DNA from: Apostichopus japonicus
Lineage: Eukaryota > Echinodermata > Holothuroidea > Aspidochirotida > Stichopodidae
Assembly: GCF_037975245.1 (NCBI RefSeq)
Contig: NC_092576.1
Location: 29,924,611-29,988,610, forward strand
Reading direction: 5' to 3'
DNA length: 64,000 nucleotides
In this document: piece after piece, positions 10,748-20,964 of the stretch
Position numbering within the stretch: position 1 is the stretch's first letter
How the letters are laid out: every line of letters begins with the position of its first letter
The notes under the pieces: generated by a model
Database searches by the model: none
The model's input: the letters and a program-made list of their open reading frames with translations, nothing else
What the model was told of the DNA's origin: nothing
Position numbers and translations under genes: made by a program

Positions 10748-12190
10748 TTACTCTAATTGCAATGCCTCAGTAACCTCCCTAAATCCAATGTATTGTTCAT
10801 GGGAATCTTCAGGGAAATGGCTTCTTATTTCGCCAACGCAGCATGAAGGGAGCACAATCCTCACACCTTTACCCAGAGGAACAGAATAATTTGGCCACAG
10901 AGCCAGCTGTGTATATGCCATTAGACGTCTTTGTCTGCAAAGGAAAAGAACAAGAAATGAAAATTTTCATTTTCATGCTGTTTCTGTAGTACTTGATCAA
11001 GGTATTTCAAGGCTTTCAAAGGGAAGGGTGAGGGTGGGGGGGGGGACATGAGGAAAGTTCAAGGATTAGAGTAATGGATTGGCAAAATTTATGTGTACGT
11101 AAAGTGGTATATATGTGAAATGTTGCTATCTTTGGCGCAAAGCATTGAACTCTTGGGAGTACCGATGGCTTATAGAAAAAATGTTCTCAAATGCAACTTA
11201 GGCTACCATATCAAAAAAAAAGTACCAAGTATGTAGGCTACCACTTTACTGCAATGGACAAATTGACACATACACACACATATACTTTTCAATGCCAAAA
11301 GTGTAGAATGTTACATGGGTGTGCTCTTAAACATGCTGTACAGTAACAGAAATATTGTAGTGTTCAGTGTGCAGCAACTGAGTTGAAACAGCTTAAGAAG
11401 GCTTCAAATTCAATCAGACTCGCAGTAAATGTTTCATCACCGGACACTGTGACTATTACATCTCAAAATCTGATCATCTGCAAAACCACACTGTACAACT
11501 CTTACAATATAGACTAACATACATTATCTTTCTGTCTGTCGGTTTATCATCAACAAAATCTGGACTGAAGTGTGATAAAGGTGGGGTAGAATAGCCTGCT
11601 ACCGTGGACTCAGTGTTATTTGCCACTTTAAGGCTTCCCACATTGAGTCAGCAAAATAATCCACTGATAAGTTGGGGAACGAAAATCACTCAAACGTGTA
11701 CTTGTTTCATTATGATGAAGATTTCCACACTTCATTCTTTTTGACATTGTATATAACAAGTTTAGGGCCTTGCTATGCTAGTTGGTGTATAGTACCTGTT
11801 CGTCATGTTCTCAGCAGCCGTAGGATCCTTCTTCTTGTACCTCAAGAAATTTACAAAGCATAGTTCTAAATTTACTGGCTGCAAACATATCTGAGAGAAT
11901 TCAGGGCTATTGGTTAGACATTCTCCTACGTTCAACACAGCTTTTTCTGCGAACAATCCATGGCAGCATACCCTCTCCTTTTCGCTTTCCAATGGCGAAC
12001 AGAGTGCACACAGACACCATTCTTCGCAGTGGCTCGCGGAACTGGTACTCGTATCTGCAACGGAATTCGAGCCAACATCACAAACAGTCGCGGACTGTGA
12101 ATCTTTGCTTAACTCCTCTTCTCGATGTCTCAGTTCTTCCTCTGAATATTCTGGTTCGAAAAAATATGCTTCTAATCCAAAGGCTTCCAT
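10748..12190 (-). CDS. P2X7-type ballast domain protein, gene A
   Basis: Two exons, 12190-11796 and 10934-10748, join at AACAG|GTACTA and CTTTGCAG|ACAAAG in phase. They give an intact 193-residue protein from ATG to TAA. The N-terminus is acidic (EPEYSEEELRHREEEL). Then comes the cysteine-rich cytosolic domain known from the vertebrate P2X7 receptor tail: EEWCLCALC, RVCCHG, the helix FVNFLRYKK, NRQRRLMAYTQLALW across the splice, and GKGVRIVLPSCCVGEIRSHFP. In P2X7 this 'ballast' domain binds zinc and guanine nucleotides. The stand-alone version has no P2X channel domain or membrane helices here, so it is not a receptor. Its function is unknown. It is the best preserved gene near a mobile element in the window. 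It converges on transposase A; the same pairing recurs at 17-23 kb. Confidence 0.8.
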
Positions 12191-15100
12191 TTTCTTTTTT
12201 CAAGATAATTGATCGACAATAAATGATTTAACTTTTGGAGTGCGATGATGGATGTAAGTGACGCTATCGCTAGGACTGAGTATGCGGTGAAAGCAATCTA
12301 AAGACGGTAAAATCAAATCATTGAAATGATCCCAATATTAACATTTTTACCAATACTAGTTACAAATAATAAATTTCAAACACTTTTGAAGTTTTTATAC
12401 AGATCAATAAAGACAAAATTTAATTTTGATCTATATTTTATTCATTACTATTGTTGAAAGTACAATTTTAATTAATTCAGGGATTGGCAACTATTTTTTT
12501 CTTAAAATACGCCATGTGTGTACAGATCAGTGCATGTGGCTGGCTTTCGTCACGGAACTGGCTCCAAACAAAATGGCGCGACACATGAACGACATTCAAA
12601 TGGTTTTTTCATCTCAAAGAAGGGATTTTTATGTCTTTTTATTGCCTTTACTGGAAAGACCATCTGTCAAAACGTAAGAATGGATGGAAAAAAAACTAGG
12701 GTTTATTTCTCCTTTAAGTCAAACTTTTGGAATTACAAAGGACTTATTTGGATTATTTTCGAATGGAATGGCGAACTTAATGACAAGGTCTGTGATTATG
12801 ACTTGTTAGTTTTGTTTCCGGATATAAGTGCAACACATGCATTCACGAGAACGAACATTTGGACACATTTGCTTCGACTGGTGACTATACTGCTACCTAG
12901 CCTTGGCTAATACTAAACGTACTACTACTAAAGTACTAGTTATAGTATTAGTAAGTAGTTCTAGTACTTTAGCTAGTGTACTGTAGCAATATAGCCTAGG
13001 CCGAATCAGTATTTACTAGGCCTAGGCTATATAGGCCTACTAGTACTTGTACTTATACTACGACTACTAGCTTAGTACTATACTATTAGCAGTAGTAGTA
13101 GTACTGTCACTGATAATTTACTATAGTGACTTATTCAAGTAAAGTTATGGACAATGCAGATGGAATTGTTCTCGTGAGTCGTGGTAAAAAAAAAAAAATC
13201 ATTTTTTTTCTATTTTTTTAAAGGCCTAGGGCATAGCCTTGGCCTATATAGCCTAGGCCAGAGACGCTAGCGCTACCTGTACTATTCTTTTTAAGGTTTG
13301 CTAAAGGTAGTTGTAGCAGACTCCACAAGTCATTGTCTTCAACTCCAGAAGTTACAAAGTAGGTTTAATATTCGGCATAACTTTTTTCAAATACTATAGG
13401 GTTGTGAATGGAATGGCTTGGCTGAGAAAATTGTTCTTGCAAGTAGGCTAGGCCTAGTAAGAATAGTTTATAAATAATTGTTACTAGTTGCAAGAATAGC
13501 CACGGCCTTAAAAATGCTTTGGACAAGTACTTTAAGCATTGTAATCGGGTATGACTTTTTGTGTCTTGGTTTTTTTTTTTTCTTCTCCCGCATAGGCCTA
13601 GGGGCTTGATAGGAACTTCATTGTCCCTCCTGATCCTTTTTTCTACTTATGAGTTCCGATCCCCCCCCCCCCTCCCCGAGTTAGTTTGATTATAACTTTG
13701 AAGGAAAACTTTCTTACCGCTTTGACCTTCTGTTAGGCATACTTCATACTCTGCAAATTGTTTTTTCTTTCTGACCCTTTTGGTTTGTGTGTTGTTTGTT
13801 GGCTGCCTCTTGTTTATTACGGATGCGGTCCGTCTAGCTATTCATTTCGAAAAAAAAGTGAAAACTACTTTCGGTCATATATAGTAAAAAAGTGTGACAC
13901 GGTTAGACAGGCGCCTTGCGAGGAATTTGGGAGGGGCAAAGCTTGTACCCAGACTTTCTAAGCGTAGCGCCACCATTAGTTGGCGCGAAGCGCCAAAAAA
14001 AAATTCGGCCGAAAATGCTTCCCAGGCCTTGTAAGTTGCATCTAAGCATTTTCTATTTTGAAATTACTAGCGATATCATCAAAAATACAAAACATATGCT
14101 TAAAAAAAACTATGCCACCAAATATTGGGGGGGATATTTGATACTATATCCCCCACCTAAAATATTGGGGGGGACATGTCCCCCCGTCCCCCCATGATCG
14201 CCGCCCATGCATTTATATTTTTAATATGTATTGATTGTTCTCCATTATTAACTATTAACCACTAAAAACAAATTTCACTTGTATGTCATACTTTGTGCAT
14301 ATTATCATGCTCACTGTTTCATATTGTGGTTAAATATTTTTCTTTTACAAAAACTATGTATTTCTGTATAAGTATCCATATTTGCCCAAGTTGTTTTACG
14401 AAAACATGTCAAACATTTTAATTTTCAATTAACCACTTCTCCAGGGCTACTTGAAACTTGAACATGTGTGTTGTATATTCACATAGTTTGTTACTCATCA
14501 ACAGAGTCCGCCTCCACCTCTACACCACAAAAACAGAAATGGCCAGGTCCATTGTGGCAGTACTTTTCATCTATTTCATTCATTAACTTCATGTGCGTAA
14601 ACTGTACCCACTTTCAGTGCATTTTCCCATTGAAGTGACACTGATAGTTGGAGGTACAATCATACAATGTTTCTTCGCCATGCATTTCATGTTTTACTGA
14701 TGTGTACTACAAGTTAAAAATGGGTACCAGGAAATCTTCCTTTACAGGCACTTCTTTAAGCAGCTTACCCTTTTGTTTGATAGTCAAGGAATAAGTCATA
14801 GACAATCTCTAAATAAAGCCTCTTTTCCTGTTGTTCTCTCAAGTTGCTTGTTTATTTATAGTAGAAGTAGCACTGAGTTTATTACACAGTTTATTAAACA
14901 GTGAGCTTGCAAACCACAAAGATCAAACAGTGTACCAACTGAAAGCTTACATTTCAGCTTAGCATAAGCACTGCTCTTTGGCAGAAGATTTGTAAACCAT
15001 GATCCAAGTTTCCTCTTGTCTTCACTATCAATGCTTACTCAAATGGTTTACCACAGGAAGCTTATATTTCAGCTTAGCATAACCACTGCTCTTAGGCCAA

Positions 15101-15750
15101 AGATTTGTAGAACTTTCACGTTTCCTCTTATCTTCCCTCTCTTACTATCTACATTGGTAACTTATTTGATCATACTTTTTCTCCTGGGTACATGTGAAAG
15201 TTTCCTGATTACTTTCAATAGGAAAGCAGATCATTCAGAAACTAAAAGCTTCAAAATACATATGTTTCCATGATAATCCACTGTGTATGGCAAAGTAAAG
15301 TTAATGGTATTGTGGGGCACAGTGCCACTTGCGTTAGACAAGGTTGAAATGTTGCAACTTGCCGTTACAAAGTTGATAATTTAGTTCCTTGCTGAGAGCA
15401 AATTAACCATACGCTTTGCTTTCAAGTCAATATTTGGAGGTTTGTGAGGGTGTACATGTGTGTTTGCGCCACTGTGTGGGACCTTTTATTTTGTATACAC
15501 AATAATTCAACAAGGGAATGATTGACCATTGTGATGATTTCTTAAAATGTTCCATACAATGTAATCAAACAACAGCAGTAAGGGATTATGAAATTATTTC
15601 ATCATTTCTGAGTCAACATACTCAGCTAATTTGCCCCCAACCAATGGGTATTTTGGCATGTAAAACAGAAATATTTTTATTCTACAAAGTAACGTTACCA
15701 ATTTATGCGATGGTGATTGCGTGTGAGTATGTGACGCCCTTGGCAAGTAA
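12191..15750. other. Long non-coding stretch, CTAG-rich then repeats
   Basis: No supported gene was found. 12900-13110 and 13210-13270 are dominated by CTAG/TAGTA/AGGCCTA words with many short palindromes. C- and T-runs occur near 13570 and 13660. 13900-14211 has an inverted-repeat feel, with GGCGCTTCGCGCC-like and GGGGGGGACATGTCCCCCC pieces, and may be another MITE end. A tandem duplication of about 115 bp lies at 14940-15140. Confidence 0.5.
14940..15150. repeat. Tandem duplication, about 115 bp
   Basis: The string beginning GAAAGCTTACATTTCAGCTT, with CACTGCTCTT and AAGATTTGTA, recurs as GGAAGCTTATATTTCAGCTT with the same downstream words. The copies are diverged but collinear. Confidence 0.75.
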
Positions 15751-16430
15751 ACACGATGTTGGATTGAAGCCATACATGGTACATATATGCACCATAGTGA
15801 GTAGAAGAACCCTATTGATTTTGGCTTTCATCTAATGAATAATAATGAAGTCACGGGGTCAAACCTAAATATTTTCCAATGCTTATAACTCTGCAACCGA
15901 GAGTAAGAATTTTATTGCATACTTGGTATTAATGTGTTGGTAGATAGTGGGTACATGGTAACATATGTTCAATTTGATAACTATTATGCATATTTATTAG
16001 GGGAGCGGTAAACACGGTAACTGAACAACTACAAGTTGGATTGAAATCATACTTGGTACATATATGCGTCATAGTGAGTAGATGAAACTTATTGATTTTG
16101 GTGCTAATCTCATGAATAATAATTAGGTCACAGGGTCAATTGTGAAAATCTCCAAATGCTTATAACTCCACAACAAAATGTCAGAATTAAGTGCAAAATG
16201 GTGCAGTATTAATGTGTTGCTAGATAGTGGGTACATGGTAATATATGTTCAAGTTGATATTATGCATATTTATTAGGAGGCTGGGCTTAAGTTTATTTGC
16301 ATGAAAATAGTTTGTAAACACGGTGACTGAACAACGACAAGTTGGATTGAAGTCATACTTGGTATGTTTATATGCGCCATAGTGAATAGAAGAGCCCTAT
16401 TAATTTTGGTGCTCATCTCATCTTTGTGTT
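15750..16430. repeat. Three tandem units of about 280-305 bp
   Basis: GTTGGATTGAA starts each unit at about 15758, 16034 and 16340. Shared words follow in order: CATAGTGA(G/A)TAGA, TTGATTTTGG, GGTCA, AATGCTTATAACTC, TAATGTGTTG, TAGATAGTGGGTACATGGTAA and TATGCATATTTATTAGG. The last unit is truncated. It is AT-rich and non-coding. Confidence 0.85.
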
Positions 16431-16889
16431 TTAGGTGTGAACCTGTGGAAGAATATCACTGGGTAGCACTGGCTTGCCTGCGAGCCTTACTGTACTGTAC
16501 CTAGTGAATCCCTAAGGTGCAATGATGAGAGGTTATTTCCCAGCACAAGTTTTGATGTTCCCCCTGTCCATTGATACTTTCTATTTTCTTATGTCCCTAA
16601 ACCCTTTTGTATTGTGCAATATAGTAATTGCCAGTTGTACTTTAGTTGTGTAGTTTTAAATGTGATTATGCTACATTCAATGATTAAAAAAGGGAAAACA
16701 AAACTCAAGGTCTTAGAATAAGTTGTGGTGGGTGACTTTTCCCCCACCCCACCCCCAATAATGTTGCTTGTACATGTGCATGTAAAATAATATATTCACA
16801 GCTAATGTACACAAGTAAGATTTGCATGAACTTTACCCGTTGTAAATACCTCCACATTTCACAAACTTTCATATTATTGATTCTTTCAG

Positions 16890-17013
16890 AGCCCCATCTG
16901 AAACAACAGAAAACTTGCAGATTGCAGACTTGGAGGATTCCCAAAGTGATGAAGATGAAGATGAATATGGGTGACTGGGATGAAACTGTGAAGGAAGTCA
17001 CCAATATTCCAAG
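16890..17013 (+). pseudogene. Acidic 5' exon of transposase B
   Basis: This is a short exon between a pyrimidine-tract acceptor (GATTCTTTCAG) and a donor GTATGT. It encodes an acidic stretch (SETTENLQIADLEDSQSD, then several Asp/Glu) interrupted by TGA. A one-base shift restores DWDETVKEVTNIP. It matches the acidic linker of copy A in position, upstream of the zinc segment. Confidence 0.5.
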
Positions 17014-17548
17014 GTATGTGAACATTCTGTGATAATGAAATGTATGGCGTTCATATCCATTCCATATGCTGACTTGTTTTGACAGGCAACAAGGTTTTAT
17101 TACAAATTTGGTAAAAACATAATTTCATTTCCATAGACAAAAATCAAACAGTGTTACTGTTTCATTGCTTTTAAGGTACCATGGGTTTAAGAACTTGCTC
17201 AACATAACTGAGTGGTCATTTCAAGTAAGGGGAGTCATTTTTTTTTAAACTGAACTGTATACAATATCTCCATCTAGAGTCTGCAGAATATTTTGGATGT
17301 ATGTGAGCAGAGCTAATGTCCATATTTTTGTTGTTTTCCTTTATCTAAGGGCTATTAGAGGTTGGCAAATACTCAACAATGAAACATTTTAATGAGGTGT
17401 GCTTCTTGTCATGTTGACCAATGAATACAACTCAGACTGCTGTTGAGCTTGATTTTCACACCCATTTCATTTATAACAAGTCAACACACTACTGTACATT
17501 AGATTTTCTTCTCTGGTATGCTAATTGCTGCTATTTTTCTTTTATAGT

Positions 17549-19073
17549 GACCAGCTGATTTCAAACCTATCTGTTCAGGAGGAAGTTTTTGGTGGCATGA
17601 GAGACAGAAATGAGGAACTGGATGAGGACGAGGACAGCCAAGGTGATGATGTCAAACAAGCAATAGCTGCCTGTGTTGATGACCAGAAGGGAATTGTCTG
17701 GGTGAGCCAGCTGATCCAACTCATTAAGTTGCTGAATGGTGACATATGTAAAGAGAAGGGGTGCTGCAGAGAGATGGCATATAAGACCTGCTTTGTTGGC
17801 ACAGGGCTATCAATATCATGGTCATGTCAGCAAGGACATGGTTGTGGTAAATGGCACTCACAACCATTTTCAAGAAGATGTATGCTGGCAATTTATTGAT
17901 GGCTGCTGTAGTTCTTTTATCTGGGAACAGTTTCTTAAAGATGAAAGATTTCTGTAACACTGTAGGGTTAGCCTCCATATCGGAAGATACATTTTACAGA
18001 GTCCAGAAACGATATGTAGCCCCAGTAGCAGATACATACTGGACTAAGATGCAAGAGAGTATTCTGGGCAGCTATGGAACTGATGATGTTATTCTTGCTG
18101 GAGATGGCAGGTGTGACTCACCAGGACATAGTGCCCAATACTGTAGTTATGTTTTGACAGACGAAAGCAAAAAAAAGGTGCTGCATGTTGAAACGGTCGA
18201 TGTCAGGGAGGCAGCAGGGAAGAGTCCAAACATGGAGAAAATTGTGTTTGAACGGGGTTTGGACTTCTTGATGTCCAGAATGTACGGGTGAAGGAAATTG
18301 TCACAGATGGACACCTTCAAATCTCATCAATGATGAAGAACTCTCAAAAATATCGGGGCGTGACTCACCAACATGAAATTGCCAAAAAAATCAATAAAGT
18401 GTCACAAAAGGGGGAAAACAAGGTACTGAGAAGTTGGATGCCTTCAATCCGAAATCACTTCTGGTTTTCCTCAAAGTCTTGTTTGGGTGATGCAGCACGG
18501 TTGAAGGCAACATTCCTAGGACTTCTTCATCATGTCACCAATGAGCATGAGTGGGTCTTTGGTACGGATGGTCGTCCAGGTAGATGTGGCCATGAAGAAT
18601 TGCAGGACGAGGAGAGACAGAAGCGGTGGCTGTCAAAGGGCTCTGTTGCATACAGAACTCTGGCCACAGAAATTAGTAATCGAAGACTGCTAAATCAGCT
18701 GCCATATTACCGAAACTTTCGACATACAGGAATGCTAGAGACATTCAACAACCACATTCTTATGTATGCACCAAAACGTCACTCCTACAGTTATACTGGA
18801 CTGAAGCTGCGTACTCAACTAGCCATAATTGACCATAAATCACACGTGGACAGAGAGCAGACCAAAACAGCAGATGGTCGGTTGCGGTTCCAGTCGAGGT
18901 ACAATAAGAACTGCGGCAGGTTTTCAGTGGTGCCTCTGAAGGAACCGAAGAGATACGAGTACTTGCCGGAGCTGATGAAGAGTGTCTTTTTGCAGAGGGT
19001 CACTACACCTGGTAGCATTGATCAGCATGTTTCCATGGCCGAGGATGATCCACGAGCAAAAAAGTCGTTTTGA
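17549..19073 (+). pseudogene. THAP/Kolobok-like DDE transposase, copy B (broken)
   Basis: Second, diverged copy in three overlapping frames (17549-17899, 17880-18291, 18288-19073), after a TTTTATAG acceptor. Order of parts: an acidic region, zinc segment CKEKGCC with CQQGHGCGKWHSQP (17750-17870), GNLLMAAVVLLSG after a frameshift, GDGRCDSPGHSAQYCSY (18103), a second frameshift, VTDGHLQI (18300), and HTGMLETFNNHILMYAPKR (18723) with the catalytic Glu. Where copy A has a FDVFH-type motif, copy B reads VTHQHEIAKK. About four residues, including the presumed second catalytic Asp, are absent, so this copy should be inactive even without the frameshifts. It shares long protein similarity with copy A but little DNA similarity. 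The ballast-domain gene B lies downstream on the other strand. Confidence 0.65.
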
Positions 19074-19350
19074 GCCAGGAACTTAGTAGTACAGTACGTA
19101 CATGATTATTCATACAAACTTTAGTTTGTGTATACATAAGCCATCTTTTGTTTTTACAAAAAGGTCACATGCCCTTATCACATTTTAAGCATTATGGTGT
19201 GTAAAATTTACCTCAATTCCACACACTATTCAGTAACTAATTTGTTTTGATAATGTTACTCTATAGAATTTTATGCAATAAGATATTCATTCCATTAGGC
19301 AAAGGAACTTTTGACAGAAGCATTAGCCTGTCAGAAAGTAAGTGAAATAT

Positions 19351-19984
19351 GGGACAAACTAAAACGAATGACAGCGAATGACAATTGTCTTTGTACAGGG
19401 TTAATTATCATTTGCGAATGACAGCGAATGACAGCGAATGACAACGAAGGACAACGAATGACAACGAAGGACAGTGTTGAGAAGAGATAGAATGATTAGC
19501 GGAGTGGAGTAAATGCGGTTATTGGTTTTCTGCGCAAAAATGATTTGAGGAAAATCGCATGTTACGTTACGTGGTTGCAGGGTTTTGGTGTAATTTACGG
19601 ATAGAAATCACAGGGAAAGTTTTTGTGTGAGAATGCGCTTGAGTGCTGTGCTTTTTACCTCTGTAGATTTATATAGAAAGATAACTGAAGCCGTTTCAAG
19701 ATTATAGCATTGTTAGTTTCTAACAATTAATATGGGAAAAATGACGTTAAATTTACTTTTTAATATCAGACTTACAATTTCGCTTACTATAAGGTGCGTT
19801 TTTATCTTGTCAGTACTTTACTAGATCTAGATACCCACGAAGTCTGAACTGTGATATCCGGTTGAAGCAAATGTCTGTGCTGTCATACCTGTCATTCGTT
19901 TTAGTTGAACGCAATTTTTTAGTGTGTACAGCATATTGTCATTCGTTATGTGTAACGCAATTGTCATTCGTTTTAGTAACACCC
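19351..19984. mobile_element. 634-bp MITE with 8-bp TSD
   Basis: A perfect 8-bp direct repeat TGAAATAT flanks the element at 19343-19350 and 19985-19992. The ends are inverted repeats: GGGACAAACTAAAACGAATGACA on the left and GGGTGTTACTAAAACGAATGACA on the right (read inward), 18 of 23 identical overall with a perfect 16-bp core. Inside both ends are reiterated CGAATGAC words, as direct arrays on the left (19363-19475) and inverted on the right. There is no coding capacity. An 8-bp duplication fits hAT, P or Merlin; the GGG terminus fits Merlin, while hAT normally starts CA. It inserted in the gap between transposase B and ballast gene B. Confidence 0.85.
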
Positions 19985-20964
19985 TGAAATATCGATGACT
20001 ATATCTCCTCTCTATTTCCAGTTTTTCTCATTAAATGTTCCCAATATTGCTGTTAAAGGAACTCCATACCTCATAAATTGATTAGTTTAAACTGAAGACT
20101 ATTATTGTCGCATTGTCATATGTGTTAAGGATTAATTGATTTGTAAAAGCTAGTTATTTGAGATGTGAGTTTGAACTGCAGTTTCTACTTCACATGTTTT
20201 TGGTTTCAAAGATAATCGTGACCTTTCTATTCATGATTGCGTATGTTTGTGTGTGTGTCTGTGCGTATTTGTGATGCTTAGCTTGTGTTTAAAAGTACCA
20301 CATTTAGTACAATAAGCCTAGTGTTATTGGTATAAGTCAAAGGTCATTTGAAGTCATCAGAGGTCAAATTGTGTAAAACCTTGTAACCATGAGATTGCTA
20401 AAGGATGCTTGGACAGATGTCATTCGGTTTGTAGATGTACCATATGAAACTTATGGAGCCTATAATTAGTCATTTGAACTTGGGAGTTAACAAACGCAAA
20501 ATATTCACTTCACTACTCTTTTACCTGTCTCTATACTTTTGAGTTCACTAAGGGTCAAATAGTGAAAAAAAATAATTCAACAAGGAGAGATGTCATATTT
20601 AGTATGTTAATGTATCACATGTAGTACAGGAAGGTCAATGGTCATTTCAGGAGAGCCTGTGTCATTCTAGTTTATTGTTTGTCACATCACACACTGCTTT
20701 TGACTGTATTACTAATATGAAGTATGTTGTACACCCTATACATTACGTCAGATTCATGAAGAAAATTGATCATGTCACATCATCAAAACCACAATTTACT
20801 TTTACTTCTGTTTCTTATCCTGTTGGACATAATCAACCATATTTCCAAGGGAAGCACAAGTTGGTTAATATGCTACTTATATTTATTATTTACAGAAAAT
20901 AAAACTAGATACATGAAACAGATTACAACTTTTCGCTCGCAGGGAGTTGAAAATATATATTTCT

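Noticed and set aside
10748-12190. P2X7 purinergic receptor gene
   Set aside because: Only the cysteine-rich cytosolic ballast domain is present. There is no P2X ectodomain and no transmembrane helix in either copy, so a channel call is not supported.
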